A DNA stretch of 21,998 nucleotides, taken from positions 1 to 21,998 of the forward strand of contig JAWOBE010000222.1 in assembly GCA_046498185.1 (NCBI GenBank), read 5' to 3'. The stretch is from CAYXDR01 sp046498185. GTDB lineage: Bacteria; Desulfobacterota; DSM-4660; Desulfatiglandales; Desulfatiglandaceae. The translations under genes and the position numbers were made by a program. The notes below the pieces were generated by a model. That model did no database searches. It worked only from the letters and a program-made list of their open reading frames with translations, and was not told where the DNA came from. Shown one piece after another: positions 1-8,261 of this stretch; position 1 is the first letter of the stretch, and every line of letters starts with the position of its first letter.

Positions 1-54
1 GCGGTGCCGCTGGACCGGTTCCTGCATCGACACAAAGAACAAGGAGGGATCTAA
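1..54 (+). CDS. C-terminal tail of an upstream gene (partial)
   Basis: Frame 1 is open from the window edge to a TAA at 52-54, giving a 17-residue tail that begins AVPLDRFLHR and ends GGI. The stop shares one base with the yajC start (TAATG), a typical translational coupling. In many proteobacteria the gene before yajC is tgt (queuine tRNA-ribosyltransferase), and the tail is compatible with a Tgt C-terminus. That identification rests on context only, because 17 residues carry no motif. Confidence 0.35.
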   Translation, partial: AVPLDRFLHRHKEQGGI

Positions 55-371
55 TGAATTTTTTGGCTTATGCAATGGGTGGCGGAGGAGCCGCCGGCGG
101 TCAGGGTAGCGCGTTCGGTGCTTTCGTGCCTCTTATCCTGATGTTTGCTATCTTCTATTTTTTGCTTATCCGGCCGCAGCAGAAAAAGGCCAAGATGCAC
201 AAGGAAATGATTGCGGCAGTGAAAAAGGGAGATAAAATCGTCTCTAACGGCGGCATTCATGGTCTTGTTACAGGTATCAGCGACGACACCGTTACGATCG
301 AGGTGGCTCCGAAGGTCAGAGTCAAGATTTCCCGCGGGTTTATATCCTCGGTAATTCAAAAAAACCAGTAA
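54..371 (+). CDS. yajC: YajC, Sec translocon accessory subunit
   Basis: This 105-residue single-pass inner-membrane protein associates with SecD-SecF and the SecYEG channel. The N-terminus (MNFLAYAMGGGG) is typical of the family. It is followed by a Gly/Ala-rich stretch, one membrane segment at about residues 22-39, and the diagnostic LIRPQQKKAK turn at 38-47. The C-terminal cytoplasmic domain carries the conserved GDKIVSNGGIHGLV and a short beta-rich end. The start is fixed by an AAGGAGG ribosome-binding site at 41-47 and by overlap with the preceding stop. secD follows after 77 bp, in the usual order. Length is normal for the family. Confidence 0.97.
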   Translation: MNFLAYAMGGGGAAGGQGSAFGAFVPLILMFAIFYFLLIRPQQKKAKMHKEMIAAVKKGDKIVSNGGIHGLVTGISDDTVTIEVAPKVRVKISRGFISSVIQKNQ

Positions 372-398
372 CGTACGGTTGCTTTTAAGGCTGACATT

Positions 399-415
399 TC
401 CGTTTTGACAACGGA
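399..415 (+). other. small intercistronic hairpin, yajC-secD
   Basis: TCCGTT and AACGGA form a 6-bp stem with a TTGAC loop between yajC and secD. No T-tract follows, so it is unlikely to terminate transcription. It may only affect mRNA stability or may be chance. Confidence 0.25.
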
Positions 416-448
416 CCGATGAATATAAAACCGACGATGGAGTGAGAA

Positions 449-2053
449 GTGTCAAAGAACCTTGTATGGCGTGCCGCGGGTGCGTTTATAGTCATTTTCT
501 TTTCAGTCCTTTATCTGGTTCCCAGTCTCCGCTCCGAACCTCCGTCATGGTGGTCGGCACTGTTTCTCCCGCAGGAAAAGATTACACTGGGTTTGGACCT
601 GCAGGGAGGCATGCATCTCGTGCTCGAAGTTGAGACGCCCAAGGCAGTCGAAAGCCACATCGAGAGGATAGTTGAAGAAATAAAGCAGGACCTGAGAAGA
701 GAAAAGCTGAGATACCTGGAACTGAAACGGGCTGGGACCGAAGAAATCCTTGTTACGTTGATGAGAGAGGAAGACGGGGACACGTTTCGCAAACTCGCCC
801 GAAGCAACTATCCTGATTTCGATTTCAAGTCCCTGCCCGGGGAGGATGAGCGGAGATCGTTTACTCTTTCGCTTCAACCAAGGGCGAAAAGCAGAATATC
901 GAAGATGGCTGTTGACCAGGCGTTGGAAACGATCCGGAACAGGATCGACCAGTTTGGGGTAAGCGAGCCCGACATTCGGCCCCAGGAAGACAACCGAATT
1001 CTGATCCAACTTCCGGGAGTCAGGGATCCTGAGCGTGCGATAGCGTTGATAGGTAAAACAGCGCTTCTTGAATTCAAACTCGTAGATGGAGACCACAGCG
1101 TTGAGGAAGCTCTCGATGGCAAAGTGCCGCCTGGCAGCGAGATTCTGTACCAGGTTTCAGTGGATCCTCGGACGGGGAGTGAGCGGAAGATACCTTTTCT
1201 TCTTGAAAAACGCACGGTGTTGACCGGGGAGTATATCACCGATGCAAGGGTCCAGATAGACAGCCAGTACAACGAGCCTTATGTTTCTCTGACTTTTGAT
1301 TCCGTCGGAGCCAAGCTTTTCGAACAGCTCACCGGCGAGAATATAAAACGCCGCCTGGCGATTGTACTTGACAACAAGGTCAACTCGGCTCCGGTGATCC
1401 AGGACAAAATTTCAGGAGGAAGGGCCCAGATCACCGGGCGTTTCACGATGGATGAGGCGCGTGATCTGGCGATTGTGCTTCGTGCCGGAGCCCTGCCTGC
1501 CCCGGTGAAAATCATCGAGGAACGGACGGTAGGTCCGTCGTTGGGAAAAGATTCCATTGAAAAAGGCTTTAAGTCGATGATTATCGGCGGCTTGGTGGTC
1601 ATTATTTTTATGGTGATATATTACGGTCTTTCCGGTGCGATCGCCGATATTGCGCTGCTGCTTAACATCGTTCTGATCATGGGAGGCCTGGCATTTTTCG
1701 GCGCCACCCTGACTCTGCCGGGTATCGCCGGAATGATTTTGACCATAGGCATGTCTGTGGATGCCAATGTATTGATATTTGAACGCATAAGGGAAGAGGT
1801 TCGCCTGGGGAAAACCCCCAGGACCGCGATAGAAGGAGGTTTCGGTAAAGCTCTGGTAACTATCCTGGACGCCAATATTACCACATTGATTGCGGCTTTG
1901 GTGCTGTTCCAGTTCGGATCCGGTCCGGTGAGAGGGTTCGCGGTAACCCTGAGTATCGGCATAATCGCCAGTCTTTTTACGGCAATTTTTGTTTCGCGGA
2001 TTATATTTGACTATATTTATGTTCACCATCAGGTAAAAAAACTTAGCATCTAA
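449..2053 (+). CDS. secD: SecD, protein translocase subunit
   Basis: SecD is an RND-like membrane protein that, with SecF, uses the proton gradient to help pull exported proteins through SecYEG on the periplasmic side. The 534 residues show a first membrane segment at about 9-25 and the LGLDLQGG motif at 47-54. A large periplasmic P1 region contains the RNRIDQFGVSEP signature, and the C-terminal half is a block of five membrane segments including GMSVDANVLIFERIREE (about 434-450). It starts with GTG at 449, preceded by GGAG at 439-442; the M-S-K-N start fits the family. The protein is shorter than the 615-residue E. coli form, as usual outside the gammaproteobacteria. secF follows 22 bp downstream. 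Confidence 0.97.
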   Translation: MSKNLVWRAAGAFIVIFFSVLYLVPSLRSEPPSWWSALFLPQEKITLGLDLQGGMHLVLEVETPKAVESHIERIVEEIKQDLRREKLRYLELKRAGTEEILVTLMREEDGDTFRKLARSNYPDFDFKSLPGEDERRSFTLSLQPRAKSRISKMAVDQALETIRNRIDQFGVSEPDIRPQEDNRILIQLPGVRDPERAIALIGKTALLEFKLVDGDHSVEEALDGKVPPGSEILYQVSVDPRTGSERKIPFLLEKRTVLTGEYITDARVQIDSQYNEPYVSLTFDSVGAKLFEQLTGENIKRRLAIVLDNKVNSAPVIQDKISGGRAQITGRFTMDEARDLAIVLRAGALPAPVKIIEERTVGPSLGKDSIEKGFKSMIIGGLVVIIFMVIYYGLSGAIADIALLLNIVLIMGGLAFFGATLTLPGIAGMILTIGMSVDANVLIFERIREEVRLGKTPRTAIEGGFGKALVTILDANITTLIAALVLFQFGSGPVRGFAVTLSIGIIASLFTAIFVSRIIFDYIYVHHQVKKLSI

Positions 2054-2075
2054 AGCGATCAAGCGGAGAGATTAG

Positions 2076-3155
2076 ATGGAGTTTATTAAACCGGGAACCA
2101 GAATTAATTTTATCGGAAAGCGAAAGTTAGCTTCCGTTATTTCGATTATTGTAATAGTTCTTAGTATCGTTGTGCTTCTTATCCGAGGGGGGCCCAATTA
2201 CGGAGTTGACTTTTCAGGAGGCGTTCTTGTTCAGGTTCAGTTCGATGCCGAGCGAACCCCGTCTGAGATCAAGAACGCTTTGGCCGCTGTTCAGTTGCAG
2301 GACAGTATCATTCAGGAGTTCGGGGAGGGCGGTGAAAACGAATACCTGATCCGGGTCAGGGAAACCGAAGTTGAACTGGCAGGTATCGGTGAAAAGGTAT
2401 CCAATGCTTTGAAAGCCGAATTCGGCGCCGGAACCGAGATAAGGCGTGTGGAAATGGTTGGCCCCAAGGTGGGGAAAGACCTGAGACAGAAGGCTTTGTT
2501 TGCCATTTTTTATGCATTGCTTTTCATCGCCATTTATATTTCAGGGAGGTTCGAGCTCAAATGGGCCATGAGTATCGTGATGGCTGTTTGCCTGGTGTTT
2601 GTGGTTTATATTGCGTCGAGTTTCGGGATGAGCATAACATGGCTTATCTTTCTCGCTCTGCTGGTAACATTGGGCCTCTGCTGGGTGCTCAACCTGAAAT
2701 ACGCCCTGGGTGCGATCATCGCACTGGTGCACGACGTCATAATCACGGTAGGTGTTTTCGCCTTGACAGACCGGGAAATCTCTCTTTCGATAATTGCGGC
2801 CTTTCTGACGATCGTCGGTTATTCGCTCAACGATACGATAATCGTGTTTGACCGAATACGCGAGAATTTACGCCGGTTCCGCAGAAGACCCCTGGCCGAG
2901 GTGATGAACAGCAGCATAAACGAAACATTGAGCCGGACGATCCTTACTTCACTTACGACCTTGGTGGTTGTTGTGGCGCTTTTCGTGCTGGGAGGCGGTG
3001 TGATTCATGATTTCGCATTCGCCATTTTGATCGGTATCCTGGTTGGAACCTATTCGTCGGTCTTTGTAGCCAGCCCCATACTTTTGCTCTGGGAGGGCCG
3101 TGTGCAAACGTCCACCAGGGGCGAATCAGGGCTTCTCCGGCGGCTCTTTTCATAG
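2076..3155 (+). CDS. secF: SecF, protein translocase subunit
   Basis: SecF is the partner of SecD. The 359 residues carry a first membrane segment at about 18-36, the periplasmic GVDFSGG motif at 43-49, and the C-terminal membrane domain with GYSLNDTIIVFDRIREN starting at about 248. The start is an ATG with GGAGAG five bases upstream. The stretch between about residues 170 and 210 has two hydrophobic runs separated by short polar turns, as in other SecF proteins. The final residues after the last membrane segment are basic and cytoplasmic. It is the last recognised Sec gene of the cluster; a 109-bp gap with a stem-loop separates it from the next gene. Confidence 0.97.
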   Translation: MEFIKPGTRINFIGKRKLASVISIIVIVLSIVVLLIRGGPNYGVDFSGGVLVQVQFDAERTPSEIKNALAAVQLQDSIIQEFGEGGENEYLIRVRETEVELAGIGEKVSNALKAEFGAGTEIRRVEMVGPKVGKDLRQKALFAIFYALLFIAIYISGRFELKWAMSIVMAVCLVFVVYIASSFGMSITWLIFLALLVTLGLCWVLNLKYALGAIIALVHDVIITVGVFALTDREISLSIIAAFLTIVGYSLNDTIIVFDRIRENLRRFRRRPLAEVMNSSINETLSRTILTSLTTLVVVVALFVLGGGVIHDFAFAILIGILVGTYSSVFVASPILLLWEGRVQTSTRGESGLLRRLFS

Positions 3156-3228
3156 CATCGGGAGGGGGTTCCGCAATAGAGACCGTGGGTGTGCCCCGGC
3201 CGCGGGCGCGCTTGAAGCGGAATGAAAC

Positions 3229-3253
3229 GAGGCGGGGTTTGAGCCCCGCCCTC
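3229..3253 (+). other. GC-rich stem-loop after secF, possible terminator without a T-tract
   Basis: GGCGGGG (3231-3237) pairs with CCCCGCC (3244-3250) around a six-base loop, extendable by GA/TC beyond a one-base bulge. The right arm ends about 14 bases before the ATG of the TPR gene, in the space where a Shine-Dalgarno should be. No run of T follows, so termination would be inefficient; a role in translation initiation or mRNA processing is possible. Confidence 0.4.
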
Positions 3254-3264
3254 TGTATCTGACG

Positions 3265-5379
3265 ATGCCCAGATTGCGCAATAAAAAACAAAATCTTTTC
3301 GTTGTTTTTCTCCGGCGTATGGTGTTGCTTTTGTTGATTGCTGCATGCGCAGCCGCCGCTTGGTGGGGCTGGCGTGTGATCCAGGGGGAATCCGTACGTT
3401 TTTCGTCTATATTAATCGAGATAAACGGGGAACCCACAAAAATACTTCGCGGCGAAACTTTACCACTCAACCCGTTTGACACCGTCCAGATCATCGATGT
3501 TGGGGCCAGCGTTCCTTTTGACTATGGAATCCGCCTGGAAGCCGAAGGAATCGATGTTGATTCCCTGCGGCACGCACAAATGCAGCTGGTGGAGCTTCTT
3601 CCGGGGAAAGAGGCTTTTGCGCGTTATCGTTTCAATGTTTCAGTGCGGTACAGGGAAAGCCCAATCGGAGATGTCATCTGGGAAATCGAGCCTTCTGTTG
3701 AAAATTGGCTTGAAAGGTCCAACCGACTGATAAACGACGAAATGAGGATCAATTTTTTAGAAAGGGCGGTTGAATTCACCTCCGGCGACGCGCGGATAGA
3801 GAGACGACTTCTGGATGAGTACAAGCGGGCCTCTCGGTGGCGGAGTGCCCTTGATTTGCTTAAAAAAATGGCAGCTGAAACACCTGATACATCGCTTTAT
3901 GCCGAGCTGCTGGAGGTTTACAAAGGTCTGGATGACCTTCAGGGCGTAAGGTCGGTTTTGAGCACCCTGGTCAAGCGCGAACCGCGCGAACCTGAATGGA
4001 GGTTAAGGCTGGCAGAGGTGCTGGAGCAAGCCGGTGATAAGCGGGAGGCGGCGGAGCATTATCGAGCGGCGCTTGATATTTCGGAGGAAAGCGATCTGCC
4101 TGAGCTTTATAAGCATCTCGGCTATCTATATACCGAAATAGGGGAGTATTCGAAGGCCGTGAAAATGTATACCGAGGCTGCAAGACTCGACCAGAAGGAT
4201 GCCAACCTTCACTATAATCTTGCCTTTCTTTATGACAGACTCGGAAAACCCGACAGGGCCGAGTTCCATCTGGAAAACGCTGTCACGCTGAAGAGCCGGG
4301 ATATCGATGGGCGGCTGAATCTGGCCGACAGGTTGATCGATCGAGGTGAAACGAAGAAGGCTGAGGCGTATTTAACAGAGGTGTTGGAGCATTCGCCGAA
4401 TAATCTGGATGCGCTCATGTTGATGGCGAACATTGCTGAGAATGAAGGGCGGAAGCGGGAATTGGTGGAGCTATACCGTCGCATCAACAGGCTGGACCCG
4501 AAAAACGAAACCGTGATCTACAACCTCGGAGTTCTGCTTTATGAACTCGAACGTTTCGGGGAATGTTCGGATTGGCTTGCACTTTATGCGGAGTCTCACC
4601 CCGGGGACGTTCCGGTGCAGGAAATGTTGTTTGACTGCTATATCAAAGCCGGAAAAGAAGACGAAGCGTTTGATGTTGCGGAGCGTATCCTGGAACTGAA
4701 GCCTGAAGTGTTATATCCGTATCGTTTTATCGTGGACTATCTTGCAGACAAGGGCAAATATGAGCAGATAATCGAGAGGCTGGAACCGGCGGTGAAATCG
4801 CACCCTGATTCCGTGGAGCTAAAAAGGAATCTGCTGTTGGCCTACAAGCAGGCCGGTAAGACCCGGGCGGCGGTCAACCTGGGCGGGGAACTGATTAAAG
4901 AAAGCCCCGGTGATAAGGATTTGCTGGAGTTTTTGTTCGACGGTTACCGGTCGGTCGGTGATGAGTCATCTGCATTGAAAACCGCAGAGGCGCTGGTTTC
5001 GCTGGAGGTTGCGGATGAAGATGTATATGGTTTTATTTTCGATCAATTGAGTGCCGATGAAAAATTCGACCATATCATTGAGATAATGGAAGAAGCGGTT
5101 CAAAAGTCGCCCGAGCGGGCGAGGCTCCGGGAATACCTTGCTGTTGCGTATTTGAAGAGCGGAAACGAAGCAGAGGCCGCGGTGCAGATGGAAGAAATCG
5201 TCCGGTTGCGTCCGGATGATGTCGCGATGGTGCTGAATCTGGCGAGGCTGCAGGAAAAGCGCGGCAAATACTCCAAAGCCGCCGACGCATACAAGCAGGC
5301 AAGGACTCTGGACCCGGACAACGAAGAGGCCGCTGAAGGTTACCTGCGAACCTGGATCAAGGGGGTTGCCGGTGATTGA
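3265..5379 (+). CDS. membrane-anchored TPR-repeat protein
   Basis: This 704-residue protein has a basic N-terminus, a hydrophobic segment at about 19-38, a beta-type domain of about 100 residues without recognisable family, and then a long run of tetratricopeptide-like helical pairs from about residue 170 to the end (roughly a dozen or more). Repeats such as HYNLAFLYDRLGKPDRAEFH and LNLARLQEKRGKYSKAADAY match the TPR consensus. IAAC at 25-28 resembles a lipobox, but the following residues (AAAAWWGW) stay hydrophobic, so an uncleaved anchor is more likely. The bulk should lie in the periplasm and bind protein partners. No Shine-Dalgarno precedes the ATG; a second ATG at 3319 is possible but would remove the basic N-terminus. 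The end overlaps the Nudix gene. Its specific function is not known. Confidence 0.85.
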   Translation: MPRLRNKKQNLFVVFLRRMVLLLLIAACAAAAWWGWRVIQGESVRFSSILIEINGEPTKILRGETLPLNPFDTVQIIDVGASVPFDYGIRLEAEGIDVDSLRHAQMQLVELLPGKEAFARYRFNVSVRYRESPIGDVIWEIEPSVENWLERSNRLINDEMRINFLERAVEFTSGDARIERRLLDEYKRASRWRSALDLLKKMAAETPDTSLYAELLEVYKGLDDLQGVRSVLSTLVKREPREPEWRLRLAEVLEQAGDKREAAEHYRAALDISEESDLPELYKHLGYLYTEIGEYSKAVKMYTEAARLDQKDANLHYNLAFLYDRLGKPDRAEFHLENAVTLKSRDIDGRLNLADRLIDRGETKKAEAYLTEVLEHSPNNLDALMLMANIAENEGRKRELVELYRRINRLDPKNETVIYNLGVLLYELERFGECSDWLALYAESHPGDVPVQEMLFDCYIKAGKEDEAFDVAERILELKPEVLYPYRFIVDYLADKGKYEQIIERLEPAVKSHPDSVELKRNLLLAYKQAGKTRAAVNLGGELIKESPGDKDLLEFLFDGYRSVGDESSALKTAEALVSLEVADEDVYGFIFDQLSADEKFDHIIEIMEEAVQKSPERARLREYLAVAYLKSGNEAEAAVQMEEIVRLRPDDVAMVLNLARLQEKRGKYSKAADAYKQARTLDPDNEEAAEGYLRTWIKGVAGD

Positions 5380-5791
5380 CGCTACCGGTCCCCGCGATAA
5401 GGTGCGAGTCACTGCCGGAATAATCAGAAAAGGCCCGATGATATTGATCGCCACGCGTCCTCCCGGTAAACACCTGGAAGGTTTGTGGGAGTTTCCGGGC
5501 GGAAAACAGGAATCCGGGGAAACGTTACGGGAATGCTTGGTGAGAGAAATACGAGAGGAACTCGATATCCTGGTGGAGCCCCTTTCGTTGATTATGACTT
5601 CGGCCCATGATTATCCTGAAAAAAGTGTGGTTCTGTATTTTTTTGATTGTAGATGGCTTTCCGGAAATCCCAGACCGATTCAGGGGCAGGAATTAAGGTG
5701 GGTCATGCCCGTCGAGCTGTGGGATCTGGAATTCCCGCCGCCCGATAGGGCCTTGGTGGAAAAGTTGGTCCGGAATCCCGGAATCGAATGA
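5372..5791 (+). CDS. mutT: MutT-type Nudix hydrolase
   Basis: This enzyme probably hydrolyses oxidised nucleoside triphosphates such as 8-oxo-dGTP to the monophosphate, preventing mutation. The Nudix box is complete: G-x5-E-x7-REIREELDI, following WEFPGG, with D in place of the usual G near its end. The C-terminal pattern FPPPDRALVEKL resembles E. coli MutT. I chose GTG at 5372 because AAGGGGG (5359-5365) lies six bases upstream; an alternative TTG at 5366 would touch that site directly. The resulting protein has 139 residues, near the usual MutT length of about 130. It overlaps the TPR gene by 8 bp and is translationally coupled. Substrate specificity is inferred from the family. Confidence 0.88.
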   Translation: MIDATGPRDKVRVTAGIIRKGPMILIATRPPGKHLEGLWEFPGGKQESGETLRECLVREIREELDILVEPLSLIMTSAHDYPEKSVVLYFFDCRWLSGNPRPIQGQELRWVMPVELWDLEFPPPDRALVEKLVRNPGIE

Positions 5792-5802
5792 AATGCACCG
5801 AC

Positions 5803-7251
5803 TTATTCTGTTTTAAAGCCCTGGCTGTGCATTTCCCGCCGGATACGATTCATTAGTAGGGGATTGCCTTCGGCGAATTCTTCGGCTTTCCTGAAATGGA
5901 AAGCCGCATCTTCGTTTTGTAATAGTGCAGCAAAATATTTCGCGAAATTGTAATGCGCTTTTCCAAGTTTTTCCAACCTTCCGTATGAAATTCCCAGCTG
6001 GTAGAAAACTTCATGTTTTTGGGCTCCGATGGATGCAAGCCTCTCGAAATATTTGACCGCCTTTTCATATTCTTCCATCTGTTGATAACTGAGTCCGGTC
6101 AGATAGAGGGCCGCGCGGTTGTTTTCATTCATTTCCATCGCCTTCTCCAGGATGGATAGCGCCTGGAGGGGCCGACCGGCCATTCTGTAGGTGTTCCCAA
6201 GCTCCAGCAAGGCGGGAAGCATCTGTGAATCAAGTGAAATTGCCGATTTGAGATGTGCGGCGGCCTCGTCGTATTTAGCTCTTGAAGTCAATGCCATCCC
6301 CAGCCCCAGATGTGCGAGGCATTTTTCCTCAGGGCTTTCCGCCTTTGAAAAACGTTCCCTGAAGGTTTTTTCAGCGGCCGAGGGTGGAAGTGACGCAGCG
6401 GCGACGGCGGTTTGAAAAGATGGGAAAAATCTTCTGAATTTTTCCGTTTGGGCTCTGGAGATCGGCTCCGATCTACGAGTCATCAAGACATCCAGGTTGG
6501 ACATGCGTTCGGGTCCTGCCGGATGTGTCCGAAGATAGGTGGGCATTCTTTGGGATGCGTTTTCCCATTGGGAGCGTGTGATTTTATCAAGAACACCGAG
6601 CATCGCATCCGGGTCGAAGGCGGTTTTTTCCATGTAATCGAACCCTATTTGATCCGCCTGGCGCTCATCGTTGCGGCTGTAGTGAAGTTGAGCCTGGGCG
6701 GAAGCAGCAACTGAGCCGGTAATTAAGGCTTCGGCTGCTTCCCCTCCGATAAAGACACCGGCGAGCAAAGCAGCGGCGCTGGCCAGCGTCAATTTTTGCT
6801 GCTGGGCGATGCGTTGAGATAGATGACGTGCTGTGACATGTGCGATTTCATGGGTGAGAACCGCGGCCAGTTCATCCACTGTTTCAAGCGATAGGATCAG
6901 CCCGGTGTGTATGAATATATGGCCGCCCGGGGCTGCAAATGCATTCAATTCCGAGTTTTGCAGGATATAAAAATTAAGATCAAACGGTTTGTTTTCAACA
7001 GCCGTAGCTAAATAAGCTCCGAGGTCGCGGAGATAGCTGACGGCCGTATCATTTTCTAGAAACTGGAAAGAACGGGTGATCCTGGCAAGAAATTCCTTCC
7101 CGAGCAGCCTTTCATCTTCTATGGAGAGCGCTTCGGCTGAGGGAACCACACCGGGGACAGCGAATGAGACGAGAAACAGAAAAAACGCAATTTTTTTAAT
7201 CGCGCATCGCAGGGTTCTCCTCTTCGATATCCGGTTGAATGCGGGGGGCAT
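5803..7251 (-). CDS. exported M48-family metalloprotease with C-terminal TPR repeats (BepA-like)
   Basis: A zinc metallopeptidase, probably periplasmic, resembling BepA, which assists or degrades outer-membrane proteins. With the start used here (482 residues), HEIAH falls at about 134-138 and the third zinc ligand is the Glu of ERQAD at about 196. A signal peptide (IKKIAFFLFLVSFAVPG) ends in the likely cleavage site AEA/L. The C-terminal third holds several TPR units, for example AALYLTGLSYQQMEEYEKAV. The start is uncertain. The frame stays open to an ATG at 7305, deep inside rsfS. The ATG at 7251 gives a more sensible signal peptide. A non-ATG start just after the GAGGAG near 7220 is also possible. 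The 3' end is 11 bp from the convergent mutT stop. Confidence 0.9.
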   Translation of the reverse strand: MPPAFNRISKRRTLRCAIKKIAFFLFLVSFAVPGVVPSAEALSIEDERLLGKEFLARITRSFQFLENDTAVSYLRDLGAYLATAVENKPFDLNFYILQNSELNAFAAPGGHIFIHTGLILSLETVDELAAVLTHEIAHVTARHLSQRIAQQQKLTLASAAALLAGVFIGGEAAEALITGSVAASAQAQLHYSRNDERQADQIGFDYMEKTAFDPDAMLGVLDKITRSQWENASQRMPTYLRTHPAGPERMSNLDVLMTRRSEPISRAQTEKFRRFFPSFQTAVAAASLPPSAAEKTFRERFSKAESPEEKCLAHLGLGMALTSRAKYDEAAAHLKSAISLDSQMLPALLELGNTYRMAGRPLQALSILEKAMEMNENNRAALYLTGLSYQQMEEYEKAVKYFERLASIGAQKHEVFYQLGISYGRLEKLGKAHYNFAKYFAALLQNEDAAFHFRKAEEFAEGNPLLMNRIRREMHSQGFKTE

Positions 7252-7570
7252 CCGACCACAAACCCTCGAGGTCGTAAAATTCTCTGAAAGGTTCGTAAAA
7301 TACATGTATTACGACATCTCCATAATCCAGTAAAATCCAGTTTCCGTCGGCTTCTCCTTCGACTCCGAACGGTCTTTCTCCATGTTCTTTCAGGCGTCGT
7401 TGAAGATGGCGCGATATCGCCTGAACCTGGCGTGTAGACCGGCCGCCGGCCACCAGAAAGTAGTCGGCGATGGTCGTCATGTTGGCAACCCGGAAAAGTA
7501 CGGGGTTGACGGCTTTCCTTTCTTCAATGAAGCTGAAGCATAGACGCGCTTTTTCAAGCACCGGTTTCAT
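7196..7570 (-). CDS. rsfS: RsfS, ribosomal silencing factor
   Basis: RsfS binds ribosomal protein L14 on the 50S subunit and blocks subunit joining under nutrient limitation. The 124 residues include the family motifs DYFLVAGGRSTRQVQAIS and GNWILLDYGDVVIHVF, followed by a short acidic tail. It overlaps the nadD stop by 17 bp, the usual nadD-rsfS pairing, and overlaps the start of the M48 protease gene downstream. Length is normal. Confidence 0.95.
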   Translation of the reverse strand: MKPVLEKARLCFSFIEERKAVNPVLFRVANMTTIADYFLVAGGRSTRQVQAISRHLQRRLKEHGERPFGVEGEADGNWILLDYGDVVIHVFYEPFREFYDLEGLWSDAPRIQPDIEEENPAMRD

Positions 7571-8261
7571 CTAAATACAATCCTCTCTTTAATATATAAT
7601 GCCTGATTGGCTCGGGAACAAGGTATCTTATCGATCGCCCTTTATTCACGAATCGTCTGATTTCCGTGCTGGAGATGTCTATGAGGGTGGTCCGGATGCG
7701 GGTGACGCTGTGGCCTTTACGGTCACTGGATATGTATGTCGGAGTTGCGACCGTAAGGTTCAGCCTTTCCACCAGCTCCAGGAATTCTTCTTCGCGGTTA
7801 TCACTGCGGCTGAAAACAACGAAATGGGCCAGTTCAAACAGCCTGCCGTACCGGTGCCAGGATTCGATATCCAGAAAGGCGTCCATACCCAGCAGGAAAA
7901 AAATTTTTATGTTTAATCCCATTTCGTTTCTAAGGTTTTCAAGAGTATCGACGGAATAAGATGGGCCGGAACGTGTGCCTTCGATATCCAGGACCTCGAT
8001 AAGGTCGTTGTCCTCCACGGCCAGGCGCGTCATTTTAAGCCTGTCCAGAAAAGAAGTTATGCCGACTCTAGGTTTGTGAGGAGGACGGGCGGATGGTATC
8101 AGGAATATCCGATCTAGATGAAGGTGATCCGCTGTTTCCTCTACACTGCGGAGATGTCCGATATGTATGGGATCGAAGGTCCCTCCGAAAATCCCGATTT
8201 GTTGTTTGATGGATGGGGAAGAATTAAACTTCGGAATATTTTGTTTTGAGTCTTCCTTCAT
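7554..8261 (-). CDS. nadD: NadD, nicotinate-mononucleotide adenylyltransferase
   Basis: Adenylates nicotinate mononucleotide to deamido-NAD in NAD biosynthesis. The nucleotidyltransferase motif GGTFDPIHIGH is at residues 26-36, and the second conserved motif ISSTEIRRFV and the end YLVPEPIRHYI are present. The 235-residue product carries about 20 poorly conserved residues before the first beta strand, so the true start might be later, but no ATG, GTG or TTG is available closer to the motif. The ATG shares its A with the obgE stop (TAATG), with GAAGG about ten bases upstream. Confidence 0.95.
   Translation of the reverse strand: MKEDSKQNIPKFNSSPSIKQQIGIFGGTFDPIHIGHLRSVEETADHLHLDRIFLIPSARPPHKPRVGITSFLDRLKMTRLAVEDNDLIEVLDIEGTRSGPSYSVDTLENLRNEMGLNIKIFFLLGMDAFLDIESWHRYGRLFELAHFVVFSRSDNREEEFLELVERLNLTVATPTYISSDRKGHSVTRIRTTLIDISSTEIRRFVNKGRSIRYLVPEPIRHYILKRGLYLDETGA

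Noticed and set aside
1412..2062. Long open frame antisense to secD
   Set aside because: It mirrors the codon use of secD and encodes no recognisable protein; it is a shadow of the real gene.
5366..5371. TTG start for the Nudix gene
   Set aside because: The ribosome-binding site directly touches the TTG, whereas GTG at 5372 has a six-base spacer.
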